A stretch of 64,000 nt of DNA, taken from NCBI GenBank assembly GCA_014706295.1, contig JACSVZ010000011.1:1076663-1140662 (forward strand), written 5' to 3'. The stretch is from Lycocorax pyrrhopterus obiensis (Eukaryota; Chordata; Aves; Passeriformes; Paradisaeidae). This document shows positions 1-13,300 of this stretch, one piece after another. Position numbers and translations under genes: made by a program. Within the stretch, counting starts at the first letter, position 1. Each line of letters begins with the position of its first letter. The notes below the pieces were generated by a model, which was given only the letters and a program-made list of their open reading frames with translations, did no database searches and had not been told where the DNA came from.

Positions 1-1154
1 AGAAAAGAGGCTTGAGATGGAAAATTCTGACGTATTCTAGGTAAGGGTGTGAATGTGTAATTGTTACAGTTCTTTGAATTTCAGTGTAACTATAGCAACC
101 CAACTTCCCTCAAAACACACATGCTCCTTTTATAACAAGAACTGTTGCCACCTTGGTTTTTTCACAATAAAGGTCTTTCTAATCTTAAAGAATTTTATTC
201 TAAGTCAACCATTATAGGACTTTTCTTGTCCCTTTAACTCTTCAGAAATTCATCCATAATCAATGGACCAGTCTCTGAGACACCTGATGCCTTAAGATTC
301 TTGTCCTTCATCAGCCTCTGCAATATCCCAGTAACTTCCTTCTCCTAAAATCCCTCAACATGATATTCCCAAGTCCAGAAAACTACCTGCAGGCCACGGT
401 GTCCCTCAGGAATCTGCCCTGGGACTTACCCTTTTTAACGGCTGTCTCAGGGACCTCAGGGGTAAGACACCAAGTCCCCTCACCAAGTCTGCAGATGGCA
501 CCACCCTGAGCAGTGCAGAGGGAAAGGACCTGGTGAGTGAAACGAGGAACTTCATGGAACTCTTGAAGGACAAGTGCAAAGCACTGTGCCTGGGATGGAC
601 TCACTGGAATGACACGGGCTGGGGTCAGCAGCACTGATGGGAAGCACGGGAGAGCCTGGAGGCCAGCAGATTATCCAGGATCCAGCACTGCACCCTGGCA
701 CCGACGAAGACAAGTGGGTTGTATCTACAGCAAAGCAGTAAATCAATGGTACCAACACACCAAGGGAAGCAATTACTCTTCTTCACTCTGCCCACATCTA
801 CAATCCTGCGCATTTGGGTCACCCAGTACAAGAAAAGCTCGAAAAAACTTGAGTCTGGGGAAAAGTCAACAAGATGGTCATGGCATAGGAGCACATGACC
901 TACATGAGGGGAACATGAGGGTTCTTCTTCTTGGAGTAAGAAGACTTAAGGGAGAGTTTATTGAGAAGGTGGAGCCAGACCCTTTATTAAGGTTGCCTGG
1001 AAGAAGAACGAGAAATAAATTCATAAACTGAAACAGCTGTTTCTGACTGGATATAGCAAACAGTTCTTTTATGAAGACAAATAATGGAACACTTTGCACA
1101 AACAAGTTGTAGACTCTCCAACCACCCAAGCTTTTAAGACTTGGCCAGTTAATG

Positions 1155-1258
1155 CCCTAAACAACCCTGTCTAAATTTAATGTTGATCCAGCTTTGAGCA
1201 AGAGACTGGACCAAACAACCACTCAAGTTATCTTCCAACCTGAGTGATTCTATGATCC
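1155..1258 (+). mobile_element. CR1 3' end fragment
   Basis: GCTTTGAGCAAGAGACTGGA, then TCTTCCAACCTGAGTGATTC and TATGATCCCT: the CR1 3' tail with its degenerate terminal ATTCTATG repeat, sense orientation. Confidence 0.85.
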
Positions 1259-2135
1259 CTGTCCTCCTGCGTATGTCCTTCCACATTCCTGATCACTGCA
1301 CAATACTCTGACATCTCTCCTACATCTTGGATCATCCCCTGGCACATCTCCCACTCCGTATTTGTCCAGTATGCCAGCTGGGCACAGTCAGAGACCCTGA
1401 GCCTGGCCACTCTGTGCCAGAGAGCTCACTGGCAGCCAACCAGGCAGAAGAGCAAAGAAAAGGAAAAAATGGGTTCATTTCCCCCTCAACTAAGACACAC
1501 AGAGAGGCTCTATCTAGCTCCTGATTTATCAGTCGACTCAAAAGTGACCTGAAGGGAAAGAAGAAAGGCAAATAGAATATTCAATCACTTAAGGCTAAAA
1601 TTCTTTGGAAAATAGGATAAGGGAAAAAGAATACAATTTTTCCCCCAAATGAATTAGCATCAAGAAACCAGACTACAAAAAGATTTTTGAAAAGTCATCT
1701 TGTCATCCACATGATTCATCATGTGCGGAAGCATCATCACGCCTTCCCTGCTCTAAATTACATTAGTTAAACCCTGTTCGCTTGGGATGTCAGAAGCAGG
1801 GTGCATTCCAAAGCTGCATACTACATGAAGATTTGGCATGCTCCTTAAATACTTGGATTGTACTTGGGGCAAGGGTGGGAAAATTACCAATTCCATCTAC
1901 ACTTGGAAATGCTGGCCTGGTTATACTTTCATATACGGTTGTTCACACCACTGACCTAAGAGATGTTGTGATACCATTGCTTAGAGCCTTTTTTTTGCTT
2001 TCTGCTACTCAGACAAAATGCCAAATAGAAACTGAATCTATGCACAGGGCTGGCAACCACTAATTTTCGTATGTTTCTACATTAAAGTCTTAGTTTTGGG
2101 GTTTTTTTCTTGACTGCCCCTTCTCCTCCTGAGAT

Positions 2136-2196
2136 CACTCTCATTTATACATTTCATAAAATGAAATGTATAAAATTTCATCCACTCTCATTTATA
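2136..2196. repeat. Small hairpin flanked by 14-bp direct repeats
   Basis: TTTATACATTTCAT (2144-2157) and its exact complement (2161-2174) form a 14-bp stem with a 3-nt loop; CACTCTCATTTATA occurs at 2136 and again at 2183. Confidence 0.9.
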
Positions 2197-5100
2197 AAAA
2201 GCATACTGGAATCTTGTCTGCCAAAGGAAAATAACACTTATCTCTAAATAGGAAATTCCTGACGTATTCTTCTAGTCTGCTTAATTACTTTTCCCAGTGT
2301 TAATAGGAAAAGGCTTCTCTTCCCTTTTCAAGATTCCCTAGAGTGATAATGATGTGGGGACAGAAATATGATTTATACTTTTAACAAATGTGTATATACA
2401 CATATATATTCTATAATACTAAACATAGTTAATTGTATCACAAAACACAAAAATCCTTGTTATTATTCATCTTTCTAACCAAGTCATTGGACAGTGGGCT
2501 TCGTCTACAGGTATTTTTATTTAGGCCCTAGCATTCTGAATTCTGGTCTTAATTGCACCATCTGATCTTTACAATATATACACTTAAACACATGCAGAAA
2601 CCAAAGAGAAAATTAAGACTAAAAAAAAAAGTACTTCTATCAACAGAGTGCTTTCCCTTTTGTTTTAAAAAAGTTGAACTTCTTTCTGATTTTTAGGTGA
2701 TCATCTCATTGTGCTTTAAGTTTGATTATGTGGCAATCTTAACTTGCAGTCTTGTGATCAAAACAATCATATGTGGAACTTGAAAAGAGTTGCTTACTTT
2801 TAAATAATACAATTGTTAAATTTAGACATTTTGGTTAACATGTATGTGCCTCAAGTCTTTAAAATTATTTTAGCAATATAATTTTGAACTTTTCCTAGAG
2901 CTATGATAAAAACATCATCAAGGTTAAGAACAAAAAAGGAGCTGGAGCAAAGCAATGCTCCAAGCTATAATTTTAACCCATCTCTCCAGTTGAATTTGAG
3001 TTTTGATAGTTTTAAAGACAAAAATAAGGTCATACTCTTTATTCAGGTGCTCTTGCCAGATCTCTATTACACCAGAACTGCACAAGACCATCAAGAATTG
3101 ATGACTGACTGAAAGAAAACTTCAATTCTCTGTGGCAGACCTCAGTTACAGCACATCCTCAGAGGCATCAGATGCTACTGAAGAGTCACACTATCCTACA
3201 TGAGAAATATGAGAGACAAATTAATACCCTCAAAGTGCAAATTTTGAATCTGCCAAGCATTATAGAACAACACAATTAAGTCTGCCTACATGTTAATTCT
3301 TAACTACATGTCTGGAAGCTTTAATAGCAAACTCTGGTTCAATCAGAATTTAATAAAGATCTACAGTATATGAGACAGCATGCAAAGAAGTGTGTTAGGA
3401 TATTTTGTTACAAATAAACTATATCATATTTAAAAGTTTTCGATATTGCAACAGCGTTACCGTAAGTCAGAACTTAGATACAAGATCCAAAAATGTTGAG
3501 GGGAAAAAACATTCAGCAATATTATTCTGATATTGGCATATGTATCAGTAGCACAAGGTTGTTTCTTACAAACATAAAAGCACCTAAACCTTGTAACTAA
3601 AAACTTTTTAGGTCTCAAGAAGTGAAAATTCTGCTATCATCTGCTTAGCTATCTGAAAGGTACTGGCTTTGCTGCACTTTAAAAGTTTAATTATATTTTA
3701 TTGATCAAAAACTGAAACAAATGATGCCCTATTTGGGAAGCAGAAGAAAAATACTGTCTTTGCAGATAGGCTTTCAAAGAATCAAAAAGTTACTTTAATA
3801 ATTTATACTATAAGAGGACTGACAGGATTGAGAGCAAAGATAAAAGAAATTATTTGTAAAACATCAGGTCTGACTCTGATTATTGATGTGATAAATTATT
3901 GAATGCCTGTATAAAATCTCTTTACGTTTACTCTCAAAACAAAAAAACCTTGAAGAACTGGCTTTAAACAGTTAAACAGCTCATATGTAGGGCTTGAGTT
4001 GTCCTTCAACAGAAACACTGGGAGGAAGCATAATTAGTGCCTATTTGCCCTAACCAGAGGTCAGAAATGCAGAAAGCACTCACTCCACTCCTATCATCCT
4101 AACACGAGGAGCAACTTCTTGAACTTTAAATTCTGTGCATGAAATATTGGCCCAAGACCCAACTGGAACCAGACTTGTTAGGTCCAGGCCCCTTCTGCCA
4201 TTACAGCTGGCTTGCACACTACAAAATAGAAACTGAAGTCCATCCCTCTGCACTCTGAGGCATTATTTGTTCAAGCTTTTATTTAACCTCATTCAACACC
4301 ATCAGATCTAGGAAAATGCAGCAAAGAAGCATCTGGTCAGATCTACCCACCTCCCTCCTGCCCACAGCACAGAAAGTGCTGGGCTGTGCCTTGGATTGTA
4401 TCTACAATTGAGGCTCAAGCCCCCTTCCTCTGTTATCCCAAAAGAGCCACCACAGCTTTACGTGCCTCAGTCCCTCTGCAATCTTCCCCATCAGGAAAAG
4501 CAATGTATTGGAAACACTACCACTTCAATTCCTGCAGCCTCCCAAACTATTCAATTCTTTAATAGAGAATTCTATTCCTTCATTTCAACAACATAAAGGA
4601 AACTGATAATTTTATAGTTCTGCTGTAGCCGTAGAAGTGAAACATTTAAAACCCCTTAATCTCTGTACAATTACATATCATTAAATACAACACGACTGGT
4701 TAAGTAGACACTGTTCAAGACTTAAAACATGCAGGAACTTCTGGAAATTACAAGGTGAAAAAATTGGGGTGAGGGGGAGAACAGCTCAGTTCTGAAACTA
4801 GATAAGCAATATTTGTGTAAGACACAGCTTGTGTGGTCTCTACAGAAAGCGAGTCATGAAATCAAGAGAAAGCAATGGGAGCTTTGTCTGATACTGCTGT
4901 ATTAATAATCCTAAACTGAGCAATCCCATTCAACTATCAGGCTGACAAAACACTAAGGAGAAACAACTCTACTGTACTAAGGGGCCTTGACATCCAGAGA
5001 AGAACGAATGGCAATTACTGAACTCACTTCTCCCAACCTCATGAGGTGGAACTTAAGAATAGGGTACGTCTCCCATAGAGCAGTGTCCTCAGCCCACAAA

Positions 5101-8100
5101 GTCATCCATCAATACTGCATTCCTAGTGCTATCAAGGGGAAAACCCAACCCTAAATACTGAGCTAGAGAATGAGGGATGGAACACAGGAAAGGAAAAAAT
5201 TAAGGAGGTTGTTTAGGTTGAGAATACCCTGGGGTTGTGTTGGGGGGGGCTACCACAGCCCCACACAGACTTTCAGTACTAAAAACCGAAAGCAGAGCTT
5301 GTTAAACAGTGGTAGTGCAAACAGCAACTCCTAGTCCTGATGATTAAGACTAAAGATTCCTAGGGGTGCAAGATAACCTAGTGATCCTAGGCAAAGGAAA
5401 CAGTAAGATAATTTTAGCTGGAATCTTCTGGTTTCAGTCCCTTAAATAAAAGCTTCAATTTAAGTCTTACTAACTAAAAGCATAAATAATTTAATCAATG
5501 TTGACTTGCTGTACTGTTAAGATAGTCTGCTGCTAGAAGACAGTATGAGGAAAGAAGAAACTACAAAACTTTAGTTGCTACCTTCACAAAAACAGCCAAC
5601 CCAAACGAAGTGGTTGGAGCAGGCGTCTCTGAGGAACCTGTAACCTGGAGCGTGTTTAGGAAAGCCCCAGGCTAGGGAGTGTTTCCTGCCAAACGAGAGA
5701 ATCTCTGCCAAGTGCTTTGAGATTTGGTGCACAGTTCCCTGGAGCAGGTACAAACCAGCACCCCTCTGTGAGGGGCAGATGGCCAAGATATAACCCACAG
5801 CCCCAAACCAGCCCTCAGCTGCAACGGGAAAGGTTTTGCAAACCAGTATCTGATACTGTTCAACACTTCCAGTTCACCTTCATAGGGAGCACTTTTTATC
5901 GCCTCCTAATTGTTATTTACAAAACAGTGGAAAGCCCTACATTCCTTACTTCACTAAGCTTGTTTGTAAATAAACATTCCTCTTCTCACAGTGTGACAAT
6001 TAACTCATGAGCTAACTTCTTGACAAACTGGACAACCTTCTTGAGAACTCCCGATTTGCTGGGAGTAGTGTTTGTCCTACACTTCTTCAGGACTACCCAC
6101 CTCGGGCTGATTGCCCGGGAAGCATTTTGTGAAACTGAGAAACTACTGAAACATCAGGGGTTTTTTTTTTAAATAAATTCTGAACTTGCATATTAAAATC
6201 GTCAAAATAAATAGCCATGTTCAGCGCAAGACACAGCAGGGAAAAAAGATAACCAGCCATGTAATGTAACCTAAAAGAATAAAAATGCTGAATAAAATGC
6301 TACACATATTTTTATATTGTCTTCTCCTGCTCCCTCCAAAGTAAATGCCAACCAAACTATTTAGCAAAGTAAGATTCAACTCAGACTTTTAAGCTCTGTA
6401 ATGCACAAGCACAAAACCATTCAAAGTATGTTTCACGCACTAGAGTGGATTTAACTTTTTCAGTACAAACTACACTGTAATAAATACTTATGTATTTATA
6501 TAGCTGTATAAAAAGTTAAGTAAACCTACACTGGGTAACAGAGTCCATCATCCTTTCTCTAACAGTGGTATTAGGAGATGCTGCTAGAATATTATTAAAA
6601 AAAAAATGTGCGTAGTGCTCACTGTGCACCAAAATTATGCCTTGGTCTGTCCTAAGTCAGACCATCTTATCTGTATATTAGGTCAGGATGGAATGTTTTC
6701 TCCATTAATTTTTCAAGAAATGTTTTGCATCTGCAACATCGTAAAACAAAGAGTTCCACAACTTAACCACTCACCCAGCAAAAACAATCCTTTTGCTTAT
6801 TTTGAACTTTCACTTTCTAATTTTGTTTAATACACCTTATTCTTGTCAAAAGAACAGAAGCAAAATAGCTCCACTCTAGAGGGTCATATTGGTGTAATTA
6901 TTTTAACACAACAGAGCCAGAGAAATAGTTGCATCCATGAAAAATCTATGTGTAACCCTGGCCATAGTCTCATTCTATTTTCTGTGCTGATTCAAAGCTT
7001 TCATAGGCAAGTCAATAGGATTTGGGGCAGGACAAAAAAAATTCATCAAGTAGAGAAAGAATTTTTCAAGAATCTTACTTAACCCTACCTACACAACTCG
7101 TGTTTTTTGATGAAAGTCATGTAAGATTGACCAGCAAAAAGCCTTCACTTCTCTAAAAAGTCTCACCCAGTGGGTAAGTCTGGGAACTCACACCTAATTC
7201 ATGCTTTCTGGCAAACAGAAAAACTACTTTGAGAAGAGGTCTGTGCTAAGGTATACATAACCAGATAATCCAGTTTCCAAAATTCTGTCTCTAAGCTAGA
7301 TAATTAAACAGCTGAAAGGCAGCTATTAATCATCCATAAAGTCTTTTTTATTACCCTTAGTGGTTTGTCTCTAACAGAACCAAGCTAGTCACCAAACAAC
7401 ATTCTGCACAGGTATGTGGAGGCTTGGAAAATGGAAGGAGTTGTCACAAATCATGGAAGCATGTACATATAAACAAGAGCATCTAGGAGCAGAGAACACT
7501 TGGCATTCAGACAGCAAGGAAGGCTTGCAGCTTGATCAGAGAGGACAGAAAGAATGTCAACTCTGAAGAACATAAGGCACTACAATTAATTGTTTCCCTG
7601 CTCTCTTCTGTAACTAAACCGTGTATCACCTAACTTCTTTTAGAAGAAATCAAAATCTCAATGTGTTAAGCAAAGACAATATCCTTAATTTTGATGTTTA
7701 ATTCCTTTTTTAAATAATTCAACTTTAACATTATTTTTGTGCCATTTGATGTGTGTATTCTAAAGGAAGGGAGGGTGCTGAAGTTATTAAAAGGAGGCAC
7801 TGAAGGTCAAAGAGTCTTTGAGAACTACAGCTCCACATCCTACCCTATAATCCCAGTAATCTGTGCTGCAGCAATTGAACAGCGTGAGGAAAATACAAAA
7901 GACAGAGGAGGGCATGAGAACTGAAATAGGGGCAGGTCTTAACAAGTCAAATTAGAACTCACAGATTACAGTTATATGATCTTTTTTTCCTCATCTTGGT
8001 TTTTCCAAAACAAAAAATACAGCATAATAAGCATGTCCAAAGACATTCAGGAACATTCAAGAATAAACACAGGGTGACTGTAGAGGACTGGAAAATATGT

Positions 8101-9503
8101 TCAGTATTTTTATGAATAATAGTACATGTCTCAATGCACTTTTGTGCTTGATTACTCACTAGAGAGTCAAATCAAAAGAGATTGTTACAGGGACCAGACC
8201 AGAAAGAACTAATATGGCAATGACACCAACAGGAGTTCCTAAGAAAGCAAGAGAAGTTATTAGTTGGGAATTTATCTGTTTTCGTGCAGAGTAGAAAAAT
8301 GTGTTTCCTGAGCTAAACTCAAAATAGTAAACCATGACAGAACCTCAGGCTTAAACACCATATATACATGATTATGACAGTACACCAGGTAAGACAGAGA
8401 TGGAGCAGAACTCCTGTAAGAATGTCAGAGATGACAAACACAGATGTCAGCATCCTATAGCACAGTCCTCATAGGTACAGAAGACACTCTCCATCACATC
8501 CACGGGATCCAAAGGAATACCAAGTGTAAGAACTTGCCTATATGGTACTGTTCTTTTAAAGCAAATTGTGTGAGCAATACAGACATTTTGACAATTTTTT
8601 TTCCCTGAGAAACCATCTCTCTGACACCACAATCTGAACAGGTTTCACAGTTGTCACCACAAGCCTGATGCCAGGCAGACTAGCTAAGCATGAGGCTTCA
8701 TCTAAAGAGGCAGGATGGGCATGTCAGACAGAGAAGACAGGCACAAAACCCAGGAAATTATAAAGGATACCAGAAGAGTAGACCAAAGATCATAACCTGA
8801 ATTTCAAAATGTCAGCACCTTCATCTGAGTATGCCCAGGATTACAATTAAAAGTGCCAAGATCAGGACACCATGCCACATTCATTAATACCAAATCGAGC
8901 ATCACCAGATCATCCACCACTGCAAAAATTAACCAGGTCAGATATGGTCACTTAATTTTGTCAAAACTGCTTTAGTTTATGATAGATCATGTTAAAGGTG
9001 CACTTCTACATTATTGTGCAAGAACAGATGGTGACACCTCATCTGGCACAACTTTGTGTTGCAGCTACTTCCTTGAAAACAAATACCCTTTTGTTAGCAG
9101 CAGCACGTCTTTGTACCAGTTCAATATTTGGCTCTCATTTAATAAGGGACTGGTTAACTGCAAAACTGGTTAAACCACAGATTAGCCCTCTCTACATTAC
9201 AACCATTGAAAAAAGTGTCAAATTGCCAGTGAGTTGTAGTAGATTCTGGACTTGTGTGCAGTAGACTCAGCAACGTGAAGGAGGCTGACAAATGTAATTC
9301 AAACTCATGGGAGAAGGAAAGACTAAAGGGAAGTTTATTAAGTTTCTCAGTAATTTTAAGAAATAAAAACACTACAACCTTAGTATGAGCAGCAGGATTG
9401 CCAAATAAACGTAATGAACAATCATTCCAACATATTTAAAAAAATATTACCTTTTACTTTTTCCCCCTTAAACGATCCTTGAAGATGCTGCTCACTGATC
9501 AAT

Positions 9504-9585
9504 GACTTCCTCCTCCACAAGGATGTTCCAACATGTGTTGAGCGTTGGGGACATTAGCACCACCTCTAGAGCATGGAGTTTGCCT
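9504..9585 (+). repeat. Left arm of a diverged inverted repeat pair
   Basis: GACTTCCT...ACAAGG...CCAACATGTGTTG...ACCACCT...TGGAGTTTGCCT aligns in inverse orientation with 10256-10333, roughly three quarters identical by eye. The family is not recognised. Confidence 0.75.
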
Positions 9586-10244
9586 ACAGGGATAATGTAA
9601 GTCAGCTTTATTGCAATATTGAATGGTTCTCTAAGGTTTTCTTTTTATTGTTCTTATTTTACATCCATGGACTTTATAAATGAATCTGGTAGAGAACGCA
9701 TCTCCACAGAATGATGATCTTAATTTTACTCTCCTTTGCAGAGACCAGGAAATTTAAGCCATTCAATTCCCAGATGCTAACTTATTCTGAGGCTGGGTAA
9801 CATATTTTGGTGGGCCCTGAAGGCCAGAACTGCCTTCCAGAAATAGCAAGACCTTTAAAGATGGTGCTTTCACTACATTCACAAAACAGAATGAAAAACT
9901 GGTGAAAACAAAATTATTATGGTGAAAACAAAACTTGAATTCTCTAAATATTTCTGAGAGCAAGTAGTATGGTCGTGCTCTCAGTTCAGCTGGAGTAAAA
10001 CCTTTGAAAATGATGCCTGAAGAAACAGCATCATTTTCTTCATAAATAATCATAGTTTCAACATAGCTAAATTAATCATATTTATTTTGAGAATTACTGT
10101 TTGATGAAATAACATCAGTTCTGACACCTAAAGGTGATCCTGCTAAAAGCATAACTCAGATTCTGTAGTGTTACAGAGCCAATAAGATTAATAAAAAGAA
10201 AACCTTGGAAATACACAAAAAATATTGAACAGAAGCTGCCCTAC

Positions 10245-10344
10245 CTTTCACAGAAAGGCAGACTCCAAGCTCTCAGGTGGTACTGAAGTTACCATTCCAA
10301 CACATGTTGGGACATCTTGTAAAACAGGAAGTCTAATCATGGAC
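10245..10344 (-). other. 100-nt pseudoexon or poison-exon-like block
   Basis: The minus strand has a good acceptor (GTTCTTTCTTTAATAG) and donor (AAAG|GTAGGG) 100 nt apart, downstream of exon 10. Joined to exon 10 (phase 1) it reads Gly-Pro-stop, so inclusion would truncate the protein. It overlaps one inverted repeat arm. Splicing is not shown. Confidence 0.3.
10256..10333 (-). repeat. Right arm of a diverged inverted repeat pair
   Basis: On the minus strand this reads GACTTCCT...ACAAGATGTCCCAAC...ACCACCTGAGAGCTTGGAG...TGCCT, matching 9504-9585 on the plus strand. The pair could be long terminal inverted repeats of a transposon of about 830 bp, or two separate copies of one repeat. Confidence 0.75.
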
Positions 10345-13300
10345 CTATTAAAGAAAGAACAACAATAGGGTTTAACATTCTGCTGAAGTACTTACTGGTT
10401 ATGTTTATTTGGCAACACTGCTGCTGATACTAAGATGGGAATGTATTCCCACCCTTTTTGAAAAGGAAATAATAAATGTAAATAACATATAATTGTCTTA
10501 TAATATTGTAACATTAGCAATTGATTAAGTTGGAATATAAAACCAAATTCTCTATTGAACATGTACAATAAACTCCAATCTCAACATAAGAAACAATTAT
10601 CACAACCATGGACATTGGTTAGAAAACTGGGAGCAGCACACACCTTCTAATCTAAATACAATTTCTAGCAAATTGCTTGTTTTATACTAATGAAAATAAG
10701 CCCAAGTTACAGAACTATTCCAGATGTCAGAGCGTGGATACATCTCTACACCTGCCACATCTCTGCAGTGCCAGACTGAAGTTTACAGACATTAGAGAAA
10801 GTCTGTGCTTTTGGCATGTGCAATAACTTGCAATTTGAATTATCCAATACCTAACATGACTTTTTTTTTTCCCTGAGAAAACACAAGTAAAATCTCAGAG
10901 AACTCCACTGCAGGTACAGTTCAAGCAGACTAAGCATGTCCTTAGGATGGTGCATGACTTCAAACTGCTACACTTATGAACAGGTAGGTGTTAGAGCAAT
11001 CCCCAAACACAATCAAGAGTTATGTCCACAGGCATTTAAGGAGATCATCCTGACAGAAAGATGCTGATGGAAAAAATGATATTCAAACGAATATTCCAGT
11101 TTGAAGACAAATCAACTTATGGACAAAAAGTTAAAAGTTAGCAGTGAAAACAACTAAGTCACATCAACAAAAAGTGCAGTGAAAACAAAAAATTATATTC
11201 ACAGGCAATCAGAGAGCTCAGAATTCCAGAACCCACAACCACTGTAATTGAAGCAGCTATAAAAGCCCTCTAAAGTAAAGCAACCAGAGAAATAACCATA
11301 CTTTTATGTTAGAGCTGCTCTGTATATGAAAGAGCAGTCATCAATAGGACAGTTTCATCTCATTCAAACATGAATACAAATGTTGACAAACAAACCCAGG
11401 AAAGGAGGATGACAGAAAGACTTACTGAACTAATAACAAATGCTTTTAAATAGAGGCTGAAATCACCTGGCCTGGTTCCATGAAGGATACCCCTAAGTGT
11501 TTTAACATGGTTTAGCAATATAAAATGCCCTCTGGAGCATACCAATTCTTTATTTTAAATATATACATATGCACACAACTGCTGCCACTGTGATGCCACA
11601 CAGTAGATTCAATACACTCCAGAATACAGAAAAATACAGATAAGCTATTCCTGTGTTTTGACATGCAGTTTTATAGCAGACATGCAATTCAAGTGTGGCT
11701 GAACAAAGAAAGAATCAAGGCAGAGCAATGATCAATATTTCATCAGGCAGAATTAAAAAAATATTTTACATGTAGAATAACAAAAAGGTAAATCTATAAA
11801 TTATGTTGAGCCTAACCATACAACTGTTATATTGACAGAAACAGTGGCTTAATTCTAACCAGACAAGCTTCTCTGAAGCTGTTTTAAAGAAGACTGTAGG
11901 CCTTTTAACTACTGAACTAGGAGAAACTGGATTCATCAGCACATTTGCAAGCTTTATAATAATTGGCATGCACCACTATGTGCGTTCTAGACTAAAAATG
12001 TATTTGTATGATGCAAGAGAATCCAGGACTATGTTTGTGGTGGGAAATATTGCAGATGTATTCTAAGTCAGCGTAACAGACTTTTTCCAAAGGATATTCA
12101 TAACAATGCTAGGTAACATACAAATACAGCATTTTGTAAAATCGTGCTATAGAAAATTTGATTGCTTAGTGCAGATGTAAAAAACTCTAAATGAATGTGA
12201 AATAAAAATATCATTGCTGATTCTCCAATAAATTTCTATCATATGTATTTAAGTTAAAATAATTTGAAAGATACAAGGTGAACAGTTAAAATGTATTCAA
12301 TGTGGCCAAACTAGTCCCATATTTCTCTGAATGCCACATCTGTTCTATTCAGCCAGTGCTCTGTAGCAATAAAACTGAAGTAGAAAAATGGGGTGAAGAA
12401 CACTGAAAGCGAAGAGAAAGAGAGAAAGGAACAATCTAAGTCAAAGAACAGAGTATGCCAAACTCCTGCTCAAATATTATTGCATTATGACAGTCAATTT
12501 ATGGTTAGGGTCCACCACAAGTTGTGACATTGTAGGGATAGTTAATAAAAGCAAAATGGCATCACCTGGTTGTAGAAGAAATCAGTTAGAACTAAAAGTT
12601 GTGGGAATTAATAAGCTGCTGCAGATTCTAAGCCTAAGGTATCACGCTCTGTTGGTCACAAAATACAAATCAAAGATTTTTAGAACCCCCGGTGAGGGTT
12701 TGAGAGACCACCAAGTTCTCAGAAAAGTACAAGACACACCTGTTCCCTTTTTCCAAGGATTTAGTTATCAGGCATTATAAAAAGGATCATGTTTTATGCC
12801 ATCCTTTGCTGTGTCCTGCTACCTCTCACTAATATTTAATATAAAATGCAGTGCAGCCTTGTTCTTATCTGCACTCAAAAACCACGCTGTAATCAAGGAA
12901 TTAAAGCCAAGGAGTCTCTATTTTCACAAGATGGTTACAAACTACAGAAAACTGTCACACTTAAAAAACTGCTTTATTAAGTGTTGCCTGTTGCCTCATT
13001 CAGTAAACAGCAAAAACTCAGAATGCCAAAAACTAGCTTCCAAAACCTAACTAACACAGCATTCTTACCCAGCAAGAAATAACTTATGAATGAACAAAAG
13101 TGAAACAATCACAAATCATTACAGTTGTTTTTCTTGTATCATTCCCATAAAAGCATGTGGAAAAGCCAGGAGTTTTCAGCATTATTTGTGAGGGTCTCAT
13201 CAGCTTGCTTGCCCTCTGAAGAAACACTGCTTGTTCTACTAACAAAGTTAAAGACCTAGAAAGTTTTAGGAGTTGGTATGCACATGCATGATGAATATCA

